64,000 nucleotides of DNA. Origin: Streptomyces pyxinicus (GTDB lineage: Bacteria; Actinomycetota; Actinomycetes; Streptomycetales; Streptomycetaceae). The DNA is taken from contig NZ_JANUGP010000017.1 in assembly GCF_024753135.1 (NCBI RefSeq), positions 1 to 64,000 on the forward strand, read 5' to 3'. Made by a program: the position numbers and the translations under genes. Within the stretch, counting starts at the first letter, position 1, and each line of letters opens with the position of its first letter. Under the pieces are notes generated by a model, which was given only the letters and a program-made list of their open reading frames with translations, was not told the origin of the DNA and did not search any database. Below, piece by piece: positions 1 to 8,268 of the stretch.

Positions 1-70
1 GCGGGGGGGTGGGCGGGGGGGGGGGAGAGGGGGGGGGAGGGGCCCCCCCCGCCCCCCCCCCGCCGTCGCC
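1..70. repeat. Low-complexity G-run/C-run tract at window edge
   Basis: The first bases are almost only G (runs of 7-11), switching near position 43 to almost only C. The tract could fold as a G/C hairpin or form quadruplexes. It could be a terminator downstream of the adjacent reductase, but such homopolymer tracts also occur at contig ends as assembly noise. No gene is supported here. Confidence 0.6.
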
Positions 71-83
71 GCCGTACCGCGGG

Positions 84-1076
84 TCAGCCCTTCACGAGCG
101 CGTCGATCCGCGCCAGTTCCCCGGCGTCGAAGTCGAGGTTGCGGAGGGCGCCGACACTGTCCTCCAGCTGCCGTGCGCTGCTCGCGCCGACCAGGGCGGA
201 GGTGACCCGGCCGCCGCGCAGCACCCAGGCGAGGGCCAGCTGGGCCAGGGTCTGGCCGCGGGAGGCGGCGACCTCGTTCAGGGCGCGCAGCCGGCCGACC
301 AGTTCCTCGGTGAGCGCGTCGGAGTTCAGGAAGGGGCTGTCGCTCGCGGCCCGGGAGTCCTCGGGGATGCCGTCGAGGTAGCGGCCGGTGAGCAGGCCCT
401 GTTCCAGCGGGGAGTAGGCGATGGAGCCCACCTGGAGTTCGTCCAGGGCGTCCAGGACGCCCTCGTCCTCGGGGCGCCGGTCGAGCATCGAGTAGCGCGG
501 CTGGTGGATGAGGAGCGGGGTGCCGAGGTCGGCGAGGATGCGGGCGGCCTCGCGGGTCTGCTCGGCGGAGTAGTTGGAGACGCCGACGTAGAGCGCCTTG
601 CCCCGCGTCACCGCGGAGTGCAGGGCGCCCATCGTCTCCTCCAGCGGAGTCTCCGGGTCGAAGCGGTGCGAGTAGAAGACGTCGACGTGGTCGAGGCCGA
701 GCCGCTTCAGGCTCTGGTCCAGCGAGGACAGCAGGTACTTGCGCGAGCCCCACTCGCCGTACGGGCCCGGCCACATCAGATAGCCGGCCTTGGTGGAGAT
801 CACCAGTTCGTCGCGGTACGGCGTGAAGTCGGCCCGCAGCGCCTCGCCGAGCGCGGACTCGGCGGCGCCGGGCGGCGGGCCGTAGTTGTTGGCCAGGTCG
901 AAGTGGGTGACGCCCAGGTCGAAGGCGCGGCGCAGGATGGCGCGCTGCGTCTCGACGGGCCGGTCGGGCCCGAAGTTGTGCCACAGGCCGAGCGACAGCG
1001 CGGGCAGTTTCAGGCCGCTGCGTCCGGTGCGCCGGTAGGGCATCTCGGCGTAACGGTCGGGGTGTGCGGTGTACAA
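84..1076 (-). CDS. Aldo/keto reductase, YghZ / L-glyceraldehyde-3-phosphate reductase type
   Basis: A cytosolic NADPH-dependent aldo/keto reductase of about 330 residues. The YghZ subgroup is recognisable from the N-terminal pattern Y-T-A-H-P-D-R-Y followed by LPALSLGLWHNFG. The family tetrad is visible: Asp/Tyr in DLANNYG, Lys in STKAGY and His in YSHRFD. I chose the TTG start at 1076 because GGAG lies 5 bases upstream and the N-terminus then fits YghZ proteins; an in-frame ATG at 1130 would add 18 residues. Relatives reduce small aldehydes such as L-glyceraldehyde 3-phosphate or methylglyoxal. It is divergent from a LysR gene, its likely regulator. Family assignment is firm; substrate is inferred. 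Confidence 0.88.
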   Translation of the reverse strand: MYTAHPDRYAEMPYRRTGRSGLKLPALSLGLWHNFGPDRPVETQRAILRRAFDLGVTHFDLANNYGPPPGAAESALGEALRADFTPYRDELVISTKAGYLMWPGPYGEWGSRKYLLSSLDQSLKRLGLDHVDVFYSHRFDPETPLEETMGALHSAVTRGKALYVGVSNYSAEQTREAARILADLGTPLLIHQPRYSMLDRRPEDEGVLDALDELQVGSIAYSPLEQGLLTGRYLDGIPEDSRAASDSPFLNSDALTEELVGRLRALNEVAASRGQTLAQLALAWVLRGGRVTSALVGASSARQLEDSVGALRNLDFDAGELARIDALVKG

Positions 1077-1187
1077 CGCGACTCCAGTGGGATCGGCACA
1101 CGGTCTACCGGATCCACTGTCGCCCGGCACGCGTACAGCGGTCCAACAGAAGAATCCGATGGAATTGTGCGGCTAGGCTTCTCAATC

Positions 1188-2102
1188 ATGGAGCTACGCC
1201 ATCTGCAGCACTTCGTCGCGGTCGCCGAGGACCAGCACTTCACCCGGGCCGCCGAGCGCCTGATGGTGTCCCAGTCGGGTCTGTCGGCGTCGATCAGGGC
1301 GCTGGAGCGGGAGCTGCGGGCGCCGCTGTTCGTGCGCACCACCCGCCGGGTGACGCTGACCGAGGCGGGGCGGGCGCTGCTGGTGGAGGCCGAGCGGATC
1401 CTGGCCCAGGTGCGGTCGGCGCACGAGGCGGTGGCGGCGGTGCAGGGCGTGCTGCGCGGCACGCTGTCGCTGGGCACCGAGCAGTGCATCGCCGGGGTGC
1501 ACGTGGCGCGGCTGCTGGCGGCGTTCCGGGGCCGGCACCCGGACGTGGAGATCGGGCTGCGGCAGGCGGGGTCGGGCGCGCTGGCCGAGGAGGTGGCGGC
1601 CGGACGGCTCGACCTTGCCTTCGCCTACCGCACCCGGGCGGACAGCGACCAGCTGCGCTCGGTGTCGCTGGCCGGCGAGCCGATGACCGTGCTGTGCCAC
1701 CCCAGTCACCGGCTGGCCTCGGCCGCCGCGGTACTGGTCCCGGAGGATCTGTCCGGTGAGGTGTTCGTGGACTTCCACCCGGACTGGGGTCCGCGCCGCA
1801 CCACCGACGCCGCCTTCGCCGCGGCGGGCGCCCGGCGCACGGTCGCGCTGGAGGTCAACGACGTGCACAGCCTGCTGGACCTGGTGGACGAGAACCTCGG
1901 CATCGCGGTCGTACCCCGGCACTTCCGGCACAAGCGGCCCTCGTTGACGGCACTGCCGCTGAAGGGCCCGGACGAGACCGCGTACGAGACGGTGGCCCTG
2001 CTGCCTCCGGAGCGGGCCACCAGCCCGGCCGCCCGCGCGCTCGTCACCCTCCTGGAAACCGGGGGTCCGACACCTCCCCCGCCGGGTGCCCGGGCCGACT
2101 GA
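1188..2102 (+). CDS. LysR-family transcriptional regulator
   Basis: A 304-residue LysR-type regulator. The N-terminal winged helix-turn-helix starts MELRHLQHFVAVAEDQHFTR and carries the A-A-x-R-L-x-x-S-Q-S signature near residues 20-32. The remainder is the substrate-binding-like effector domain. The reading frame is open far upstream, but ATG 1188 gives the canonical LysR N-terminus. The 111-base gap to the divergent aldo/keto reductase should hold both promoters and the LysR binding site. Control of that reductase is inferred from gene layout only; the effector is unknown. Confidence 0.9.
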   Translation: MELRHLQHFVAVAEDQHFTRAAERLMVSQSGLSASIRALERELRAPLFVRTTRRVTLTEAGRALLVEAERILAQVRSAHEAVAAVQGVLRGTLSLGTEQCIAGVHVARLLAAFRGRHPDVEIGLRQAGSGALAEEVAAGRLDLAFAYRTRADSDQLRSVSLAGEPMTVLCHPSHRLASAAAVLVPEDLSGEVFVDFHPDWGPRRTTDAAFAAAGARRTVALEVNDVHSLLDLVDENLGIAVVPRHFRHKRPSLTALPLKGPDETAYETVALLPPERATSPAARALVTLLETGGPTPPPPGARAD

Positions 2103-2245
2103 CCGCGACCGTCCGCCGCCGCAGACTCGTCGGTGCGTGATGGCGCGCTCACCGCGACGGACGACCTGCCGCGCGGGACTTCACCGGGGAGCCGGAAGCC
2201 GGGTTCCGGGCGCGTGAGGGGCGGCGATTTGCGATGGTGGACGGT

Positions 2246-2761
2246 ATGCACGCAAAGGACATCCTCATCGGCGGCTACGGCCGCGTCCAGGAAGAAGTCC
2301 ATGCCGTCGTCGAGGGCCTCGGTCCGGACGAGCTGGGGTACCGGCCGGCGCCCGAGGCCAACTCCGTGGCCTGGCTGGTCTGGCACCTCACCCGGGTGCA
2401 GGACGACCACGTCGCCGACGCCTTCGGCCTCGACCAGGTGTGGCTCGCGGACGGCTGGGAGAAGCGCTTCGGCCTCGACCTGCCCCGGGACGACACCGGC
2501 TACGGGCACTCGCCGGCCGACGTCGCGAAGGTGCGGGTCGACTCGGCCGACCTGCTCACCGGGTACTACGACGCGGTGCACGAGCAGACGCTCGGCGCGC
2601 TGCGCGAGGTGGCCGCCAAGGATCTCGAACGGGTCGTGGACGAGCACTGGGACCCCCCGGTCACGCTGGGCGTGCGCCTGGTGAGCGTCCTGTCCGACGA
2701 TCTCCAGCACGTCGGACAGGCCGCCTACCTCAGGGGGCTGGCTCAGAGCGCGGACGCGTAA
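2246..2761 (+). CDS. DinB-like / DUF664 family protein
   Basis: A protein of about 171 residues of the DinB/YfiT superfamily, a four-helix bundle that usually binds a metal and in some members uses thiol cofactors such as mycothiol. The pattern S-V-A-W-L-V-W-H-L-T-R-V-Q-D-D-H near residue 40 and the late D-D-L-Q-H-V-G-Q provide the His residues typical of the metal site. ATG 2246 is preferred, with GGTGG five bases upstream and agreement with relatives; ATG 2234 is an alternative. The 3' end overlaps the convergent adenosine deaminase gene by 19 bases. The reaction cannot be told from sequence. Confidence 0.75.
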   Translation: MHAKDILIGGYGRVQEEVHAVVEGLGPDELGYRPAPEANSVAWLVWHLTRVQDDHVADAFGLDQVWLADGWEKRFGLDLPRDDTGYGHSPADVAKVRVDSADLLTGYYDAVHEQTLGALREVAAKDLERVVDEHWDPPVTLGVRLVSVLSDDLQHVGQAAYLRGLAQSADA

Positions 2762-3813
2762 CCCGGCAGGACCACGTCCTCGATGAGGGCGTTGCGCTCG
2801 TCGAACGGGACGAACGCGCTCTTGAGGGCGTTCACCGTGACCGTGCGCAGGTCCTCGACCGTCCAGCCGGCCTCCTCGACCAGCAGGGACATCTCCCGGG
2901 TCATCGTCGTGCCCGACACCAGACGGTTGTCGGTGTTGAGGGTGACCCGGAAGCCGAGGTCCTTCAGGGCGGTGATGGGGTGCTCGGCGATGGAGGTGGC
3001 GCAGCCGGTCTGGAGGTTGGAGGTGGGGCACATCTCCAGGGCGATCCGGCGGTCGCGCACCCAGGAGGCGAGCCGGCCGAGCTTACCGTCCACGATGTCC
3101 TCCGTCAGGCGCACGCCGTGCCCGATGCGCTGGGCGCCGCACACCTGGAGGGCCTGGTGGATGCTGGGCAGGCCGTGGGCCTCGCCGGCGTGGATGGTGA
3201 AGGGCACGCTCTCGCGGCGCAGGTGCTCGAAGGCGGCCAGGTGGTCGGCGGGCGGGAAGCCGTCCTCGGCGCCGGCGATGTCGAAGCCGACGACGCCGGC
3301 GTCCCGGTAGGCCACGGCCAGGTCTGCGGCCTCGCGGACCCGGTCGAACATGCGCATGCCGCACAGCAGGGTCCCCACCCGGACCGGCGTACCGGCGGCG
3401 GCGGCCTTGGCCATGCCCACGGCGAGGCCTTCCTGCACGGTCTCCACGACCTCGGCGAGGGCCAGACCGCCGTTGGTGTTCAGTTCGGGGGCGTAGCGCA
3501 CCTCGGCGTAGACGACACCGTCGGCGGCGAGGTCGAGCACGTACTCCTCGGCGGTGCGCAGCAGGCCCTCGCGGGTCTGCATCACGGCGAGGGTGTGCTC
3601 GAAGGTGGCTATGTAGCGGACCAGGTCGCCGGAGTTGGCGGCCTCGACGTACCAGGCGGCCAGCTCGTCGGGGTCGGTGGTGGGCAGCTCGTGGCCGACC
3701 GCGGCGGCGAGTTCCACGACGGTGGCCGGGCGCAGGCCGCCGTCGAGGTGGTCGTGCAGGACGGCCTTGGGCAGCCGGCGGAGGGTCTCGGTGTCGATGC
3801 GGGGCGCGGTCAT
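2743..3813 (-). CDS. add: Adenosine deaminase
   Basis: A purine-salvage enzyme of 356 residues that deaminates adenosine to inosine. Zinc-ligand and catalytic motifs of the amidohydrolase family are all visible: H-D-H at residues 20-22, the central T-I-H-A-G-E, R-I-G-H-G, and L-N-T-D-N near the C-terminus. The frame is open further upstream, but ATG 3813 gives the normal family N-terminus. A VOC-family gene lies upstream on the same strand 35 bases away, so the two may be co-transcribed. Streptomyces often have several add paralogues; whether this one prefers adenosine or a relative cannot be decided here. Confidence 0.92.
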   Translation of the reverse strand: MTAPRIDTETLRRLPKAVLHDHLDGGLRPATVVELAAAVGHELPTTDPDELAAWYVEAANSGDLVRYIATFEHTLAVMQTREGLLRTAEEYVLDLAADGVVYAEVRYAPELNTNGGLALAEVVETVQEGLAVGMAKAAAAGTPVRVGTLLCGMRMFDRVREAADLAVAYRDAGVVGFDIAGAEDGFPPADHLAAFEHLRRESVPFTIHAGEAHGLPSIHQALQVCGAQRIGHGVRLTEDIVDGKLGRLASWVRDRRIALEMCPTSNLQTGCATSIAEHPITALKDLGFRVTLNTDNRLVSGTTMTREMSLLVEEAGWTVEDLRTVTVNALKSAFVPFDERNALIEDVVLPGYASAL

Positions 3814-3848
3814 GGCGGGGCTTTCCTCGGCGGTAAGGGGGTGGTGGA

Positions 3849-4241
3849 TCAGGCGGCGGGCTGGAGCAGGTCCCAGCGGTTGCCGTAGAGGTCCTGGAAG
3901 ACGGCGACGGTGCCGTACGGCTCGTGCCGGGGCTCTTCCAGGAAGGTGACGCCGGCGGCGGCCATGCGGGCGTGGTCGCGGGCGAAGTCGTCGGTGTGCA
4001 GGAAGAACCCGACGCGTCCGCCGGTCTGGTCGCCGACCCGGGCACCCTGCGCTTCCCCCTTGGCACGGGCCAGCAGCAGCCCGGTGCCGTCCGGCCCGGC
4101 CCCGGGCTCCACGACGACCCAGCGGGAGCCGTCGGGGCGCGGGGCGTCCTCGGCCAGGCGGAAGCCGAGGGCCTCGGTGTAGAAGCGGATGGCCTCGTCG
4201 TAGTCGTCCACGACGAGGGTGACCAGGGCGACGCGTCGCAT
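3849..4241 (-). CDS. VOC-family (glyoxalase/bleomycin-resistance fold) protein
   Basis: A 130-residue single-domain protein of the vicinal oxygen chelate superfamily. It has the paired beta-alpha-beta-beta-beta halves: an N-terminal strand with V-V-D-D-Y-D-E-A-I-R-F-Y and a second half with F-F-L-H-T-D-D-F ending in V-F-Q-D-L-Y-G-N-R-W-D-L-L-Q. Such proteins range from glyoxalase I to drug-binding proteins; no specific function can be given. GGAAGG precedes the ATG. It sits directly upstream of the adenosine deaminase gene on the same strand. Confidence 0.82.
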   Translation of the reverse strand: MRRVALVTLVVDDYDEAIRFYTEALGFRLAEDAPRPDGSRWVVVEPGAGPDGTGLLLARAKGEAQGARVGDQTGGRVGFFLHTDDFARDHARMAAAGVTFLEEPRHEPYGTVAVFQDLYGNRWDLLQPAA

Positions 4242-4385
4242 CGGTTACCTTCCGGCGGGTTCCGGTGGGGGTCCGGTGGGGGTGGTTAGCGGGTGAGGTT
4301 ATACGTAAAACTATCGAGGCGCCAGTCGTGGGTCTACGCGCGTTGCCCGGCCGCCGCGCCCCGGGGCCCCGCGACGGCGGTACGG

Positions 4386-4769
4386 TCACCGGCCGCCGGA
4401 TCCGAGCAGCTCCCGCAGGACGCGCTCGTCGTCGGGACGGAGCTGGGCGACGAACCGCGCGAGCACGGCCTCCCGGTCACCGTCGCGGTCCAGCTCGCCG
4501 TGCATCCGCCGGGCGGTCAGACCCTGCGCGTCCTGTGCCTCGCGCGCGGGGAAGTAGGCGTACCCCCGCCCCTCACGCCGACGCTCCACGAGCCCCTTCT
4601 CATGCAGGCGCGTCAGGATCGTCGTCACCGTCGTCCGCGCGAGCCCCGCACCGAGTCCACGCTGGACCTGCCCGGGGGTCAGCGGCTCCCCGGCGGCGGC
4701 CCAGAGCGCGCCCATCACCCCGGCCTCCAGCTCACCGGCCGACCGCCGCCCGCCCTTACCGTCGATCAT
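4386..4769 (-). CDS. BlaI/MecI-family transcriptional repressor
   Basis: A 127-residue winged-helix protein of the BlaI/MecI/CopY family. The N-terminal half holds the DNA-binding wing (E-L-E-A-G-V-M-G-A-L-W, then T-T-V-T-T-I-L-T-R-L-H-E-K-G-L-V and R-R-R-E-G-R-G-Y-A-Y); the C-terminal half is the dimerisation helix region. These repressors bind dyads with TAC/GTA half sites and are usually inactivated by a BlaR-type protease or ligand. No blaR-like gene is next to it. A CTAC-N6-GTAG dyad lies about 48 bases upstream of the start and may be an autoregulatory operator. ATG 4769 is chosen over upstream in-frame starts because it gives the usual family length. Confidence 0.87.
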   Translation of the reverse strand: MIDGKGGRRSAGELEAGVMGALWAAAGEPLTPGQVQRGLGAGLARTTVTTILTRLHEKGLVERRREGRGYAYFPAREAQDAQGLTARRMHGELDRDGDREAVLARFVAQLRPDDERVLRELLGSGGR

Positions 4770-4816
4770 GGGAACGCCTCGCTTGACCTGTCTTCGCGCG
4801 CACTCCGGTGGAGCGT

Positions 4817-4830
4817 CTACATCATGGTAG
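4817..4830. promoter_or_regulatory. Candidate BlaI-type operator
   Basis: CTAC-N6-GTAG inverted repeat 48 bases upstream of the BlaI-family start. Its half sites resemble the TAC/GTA halves bound by BlaI/MecI proteins. The match is short, so this is a proposal for autoregulation only. Confidence 0.35.
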
Positions 4831-4850
4831 TCAGCGGGGCGGGGGCATCC

Positions 4851-4920
4851 GGGGCGTGGTTGACGGCCGGGGTGCGGGCGAGGTTCTCGGGGGCGTGGCT
4901 GCCGGCCGGGGTTCGGGCCG
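4851..4920. repeat. Imperfect 39-bp direct repeat
   Basis: Two imperfect copies starting GGGGCGTGG (4851 and 4890), each followed by a GGCCGGGGT-containing block, occur in the gap between the BlaI gene and the next reductase. The rest of the gap (4831-5092) shows nothing else I can assign. Confidence 0.5.
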
Positions 4921-5092
4921 GCGCGGGTCTGCTCGGACGGGACGGCGCCGCCCAAGCCTCCCCAGCGATCACGGACCCCGCCGGGCGGTATCGCCTCAGG
5001 GCCGCTCGGTCGGGCGGCAGACGGGGTACCACCGGCCGCCGCTACGGCCCCACCCCGCCTACCCGCTCAGCGCGCAGCCACCTCACCACCCC

Positions 5093-5998
5093 TCAATTCG
5101 TCCGCGCCCGGCTCTCGTCGAGCAGCCGCAGCTCCGCCTCCGTCAGCCGCAATGCGCCCGCCGCGATGTTCTGGCGGAGGTGGTCGGGGTTGCCGGTGCC
5201 GGGGATGGCGAGGACGTGGCGGCCCTGGTGCAGGGTCCAGGCGAGGCGGATCTGGGCCGGAGTGGCGTCGTGGGCGTCGGCGACGGACAGCACCGCCGCG
5301 TCGTGGGCGGCGGTCGCGCCGTGTTCTCCGGCGGGGCCGGCGAGGGCGTAGAAGGGAACGAAGGCGATGCCCAGTTCCCCGCACCGGCGCAGGACCTCGT
5401 CGGCCTCGGGGTCGACGCGGTCGACGGCGTACCGGTTCTGCACGGAGACCACCGGCGCGATCGCGAGCGCCTCGTCGAGGTGCCGGGGCTCGACGGCGGA
5501 GATCCCGAGGTGGCGGATCAGTCCGGCCTCGCGCAACTCGGCGAGCGCGCCGAAGTGTTCGGCGACGGAGTCCTGCCGCATCCGGCGCAGGTAGACCAGG
5601 TCGAGGTGGTCGCGGCCGAGTTGGCGCAGGTTCTCCTCGACGTGTCCGCGCAGTTGGTCGGGGCGGGCCGAGGTGCCCCACTCGCCGTCGTGGTCCCGGT
5701 GGGGCCCGACCTTGGTGGCGATGACCAGGTCCTCGGGGTAGGGCGAGAGCGCGGTGCTGATGAGTTCGTTGGCGGAACGCAGCGCCGAGAAGTAGAAGGC
5801 CGCCGTGTCGATGTGGTCGACGCCGAGTTCGACGGCCTCGCGCAGGACGGCGAGGGAGCGTCCCCGGTCGCTCGGGGTGCCGTGGTGGAAGGCGGCGCTG
5901 CCCGTCAGCCGCATCGCGCCGAAGCCCGTGCGGCGGACGGACAGGTCACCGAGCTGCCAGGTGCCGGACGCGTCCGCGGTGATCGTCTGTGCGGTCAT
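5093..5998 (-). CDS. Aldo/keto reductase
   Basis: A 301-residue aldo/keto reductase, distinct from the one at the window start. The beta-barrel motifs are present: the N-terminal V-R-R-T-G-F-G-A-M-R-L-T-G, Asp/Tyr in H-I-D-T-A-A-F-Y, Lys in V-I-A-T-K-V-G, and the NADPH-binding end with I-P-G-T-G-N-P-D-H-L-R-Q-N. The usual catalytic His position reads Y-L-R-R-M, so the general acid may be replaced, as happens in some actinobacterial relatives. ATG 5998 is preferred over ATG 6016. Its start region abuts the broken end of the upstream chitinase pseudogene. Substrate unknown. Confidence 0.87.
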   Translation of the reverse strand: MTAQTITADASGTWQLGDLSVRRTGFGAMRLTGSAAFHHGTPSDRGRSLAVLREAVELGVDHIDTAAFYFSALRSANELISTALSPYPEDLVIATKVGPHRDHDGEWGTSARPDQLRGHVEENLRQLGRDHLDLVYLRRMRQDSVAEHFGALAELREAGLIRHLGISAVEPRHLDEALAIAPVVSVQNRYAVDRVDPEADEVLRRCGELGIAFVPFYALAGPAGEHGATAAHDAAVLSVADAHDATPAQIRLAWTLHQGRHVLAIPGTGNPDHLRQNIAAGALRLTEAELRLLDESRARTN

Positions 5999-6032
5999 CG
6001 ACGGAGTGTCGCACACGGCACCGGCCCCCTCG

Positions 6033-6631
6033 GCCGTTGATGCTGCGGATGGTCTGCCCGAACCCGGCGCTGTTCACCATGGCGTTGTGGGGGGTCATGG
6101 TGCCGGGTCCGGACTGGGTGTTCCAGTACCACAGGCCGGTCTTCCAGGCCACGGCCGCGTCCTTCTCCACCAGGGAGGGGTTGTGGAGCAGGTCGATGCC
6201 GAGGGCGTCGCCGGCGGCCTGGTAGTTGACGTTCCAGGAGAGCTGGATGGGGCCGCGCCCGTAGTAGGCGGCCTGCCCGGCCGGGCAGCCGTAGGGCTGG
6301 CTCCAGTCGCAGTGGTGCGGGTAGTTGGCGGTGTTCTGCTCCACCACGTGGACCGGGCCGCCGGTCTCGTGGCTGACGTTGGCGAGGAAGGCCGCGGCCT
6401 CCTGCTTCTTCACCGTGTCGCCGCCGGTGTTGGCGAAGCCCGGGTAGGCACTCAGGGCGGCGGTGAGAGCGTTGCAGGTGGAGAAGGCGTCCTGTTCGGG
6501 AACATCTGGTGGAACTGCGCCTCGCTCACCACGAATCCGGCGGCGGAGGCCGTGGGGGCGGCCTGGAGGTCGAGGGCCGAGCCTCCGACGGCCGGGGAGG
6601 TCAGGGCTGCGGCGATACGACGCCTCGACAG
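6033..6631 (-). pseudogene. Family GH19 chitinase, frameshifted and C-terminally truncated
   Basis: Remnant of a secreted GH19 chitinase. An excellent AAGGAG ribosome site (6639-6644) lies 7 bases from a CTG codon at 6631 where ATG/GTG is expected. That frame reads S-R-R-R-I-A-A-A-L, a damaged signal peptide, then F-V-V-S-E-A-Q-F-H-Q-M-F-P-N-R. Near 6489-6492 one base (an A by comparison with the family) is missing and the catalytic domain continues in another frame with K-Q-E-A-A-A-F-L-A-N-V-S-H-E-T-G-G (catalytic Glu) and Y-Y-G-R-G-P-I-Q-L-S-W-N. Homology stops abruptly after R-S-I-N-G at 6033, so the last ~45 residues are missing just before the neighbouring reductase gene. Lost start, frameshift and truncation make a working enzyme very unlikely. 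Confidence 0.85.
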
Positions 6632-6746
6632 GGACCGACTCCTTGGCGCAGCACGGCCGCACCCGCCGGAGGAGGGAGCGGCCGTGGTGGGGTGTCGGAT
6701 TGCTCCGGCGAATGCCAGGCCACGCGACGCGGTCGGGCCGGGGAGG

Positions 6747-8069
6747 TCAGTGCAGCGGCTTCGCCAGGACCGCCTTGCGGTGGCTGAACGTCTCGATGGA
6801 GTAGCGCCCGTGATAGCTGCCCATACCGCTCTCCCCCACCCCGCCGAACGGCAGGTCGGAGACGGTCAGATGGGCGAGTGGCAGCCCGTAGCCGAGGCCG
6901 CCCGAGGACGTCTCGGCGGCGATGCGCGTCCGGGTCTCCTCGGACTCGGAGAAGACGTACAGCGCGAGCGGCTTGTCGCGGTCGTTGATGAAGCCGATGG
7001 CCTCGTCGGCGCCGGCCACGGTGACGATCGGCAGGATCGGCCCGAAGATCTCCTCCCGCATGACGGGCGAGTCGGGGTCGACGTCCGCGAGCACGGTGGG
7101 CGCCAGGTACCTGGTGGCACGGTCGCCGGTGCCGCCGACCGCCACCCGCCCGGAGCCGAGCAGGCTCTCCAGCCGGTCGAAGTGCCGCTCGTTGATGATC
7201 CGCCCGTACTCGGGCGAGGCCGAAGGGTCGGCGCCGAACAGACTCTGCACGGCCTGGACCAGCGCCGTCTCCAGCCGGCCCGCGGTCTCGGGGTCGGTGA
7301 GCACGTAGTCCGGGGCGACGCAGGTCTGCCCGGCGTTGAGGAACTTGCCGCGCGCCAGCCGGTCGGCCACCACGCCGAGGTCGGTGTCCCGGTCCACGAA
7401 CACCGGTGATTTGCCACCGAGTTCGAGGGTGACCGGGGCCAGGTGCTCGGCGGCGGCGCGCATGACGATCCGGCCGACGGTGCCGTTGCCGGTGTAGAAG
7501 ACGTGGTCGAAGCGCTCGGCCAGCAGCGCCGTGGTCTCCGGGACACCGCCCTCGACGACGGCGACCGCGTCGGTGTCCAGGTAGGCCGGGATCAGTGCGG
7601 CCAGCGCGGCGGAGGTGGCCGGTGCCAGCTCGCTGGGCTTGGCGACGACCGCGTTGCCGGCGGCCAGCGCGCCGACCACGGGGGCGAGCAGGAGCTGGAC
7701 CGGGTAGTTCCAGGGCGCGATGACGAGGACGACGCCGAGGGGGTCGTACTGCGTCCAGGCGGTGGCGTCGGCGCCGAGGTGGGCCGGGACGGGCGCCGGG
7801 TCCGGGCGCAGCCATCCCGTCAGGTGCTCCAGGGTGTGGTCGATCTCCCGGACGGTGAAGTCGATCTCGGTCCGGTAAGCCTCGGTGCGGCCCTTGCCCA
7901 GGTCGGCGTGGAGCGCGGCGGCGAGGTCGTCGCCGCGCTCCGTGAGCAGGGCGCGCAGGCGGCGCAGCTGGTCGGTGCGCCACGCGACGGGCTTCGTGCG
8001 GCCGGTGCGGAAGGTGGCGCGCAGCCGGGCCACGACGTCGGCGGGCTGCTCGGGGCTGGGATGGTTCAC
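6747..8069 (-). CDS. NAD(P)-dependent aldehyde dehydrogenase (class-3-like)
   Basis: A 440-residue aldehyde dehydrogenase oxidising an aldehyde to its acid. Characteristic motifs: V-I-A-P-W-N-Y-P for cofactor and substrate binding, the catalytic Glu in L-E-L-G-G-K-S-P, the nucleophilic Cys in N-A-G-Q-T-C-V-A-P-D-Y, and E-E-I-F-G-P-I-L-P. The short length and the G-K-F-L-N-A-G-Q-T-C-V-A-P-D-Y pattern point to the fatty-aldehyde / class 3 group rather than the ~500-residue betaine-aldehyde type. GTG 8069 with GAGG upstream is chosen over longer in-frame options. It is divergent from an acyl-CoA dehydrogenase-like gene. Substrate unknown. Confidence 0.9.
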   Translation of the reverse strand: MNHPSPEQPADVVARLRATFRTGRTKPVAWRTDQLRRLRALLTERGDDLAAALHADLGKGRTEAYRTEIDFTVREIDHTLEHLTGWLRPDPAPVPAHLGADATAWTQYDPLGVVLVIAPWNYPVQLLLAPVVGALAAGNAVVAKPSELAPATSAALAALIPAYLDTDAVAVVEGGVPETTALLAERFDHVFYTGNGTVGRIVMRAAAEHLAPVTLELGGKSPVFVDRDTDLGVVADRLARGKFLNAGQTCVAPDYVLTDPETAGRLETALVQAVQSLFGADPSASPEYGRIINERHFDRLESLLGSGRVAVGGTGDRATRYLAPTVLADVDPDSPVMREEIFGPILPIVTVAGADEAIGFINDRDKPLALYVFSESEETRTRIAAETSSGGLGYGLPLAHLTVSDLPFGGVGESGMGSYHGRYSIETFSHRKAVLAKPLH

Positions 8070-8124
8070 GGGTGCCTCGCTGGTGGGGCCCGGCCTGCCG
8101 GGCGGAGGGTTACGGTCAGTCAGA

Positions 8125-8132
8125 TGTATACA
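8125..8132. promoter_or_regulatory. TGTATACA palindrome in divergent promoter region
   Basis: A perfect 8-base palindrome in an unusually AT-rich stretch (about 8121-8160) between the divergent aldehyde dehydrogenase and acyl-CoA dehydrogenase-like genes. It could be a repressor half-site or contain the -10 element (TATACA) of the dehydrogenase promoter. Confidence 0.35.
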
Positions 8133-8199
8133 CCAACCTTTCATACCCTGAAATTCATTCCGTACGGCATTCGTGACGCGGGTCACCTCGGCGGACCGG

Positions 8200-8260
8200 A
8201 CGACCGACGGACCGGAAGACCGACGGACCGACGGACCGACGGACCGGAAGACCGGAAGAA
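8200..8260. repeat. Short tandem repeats (8-base unit, GACGGACC-like)
   Basis: Several consecutive near-copies of an 8-base GACCGACG/GACGGACC unit, interspersed with GACCGGAAG, end about 9 bases before the ATG of the next gene. They lie in the leader between the divergent promoter region and the start at 8269. Confidence 0.7.
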
Positions 8261-8268
8261 TCGTCCCC

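Noticed and set aside
9..1187. Upstream extension of the LysR reading frame to position 9
   Set aside because: It is antisense to the aldo/keto reductase gene; ATG 1188 gives the exact LysR N-terminus.
4817..5032. A 71-codon ORF with repeated P-x-H-A-P motifs
   Set aside because: It is produced by the 39-bp direct repeat in the intergenic region; no ribosome site or family match.
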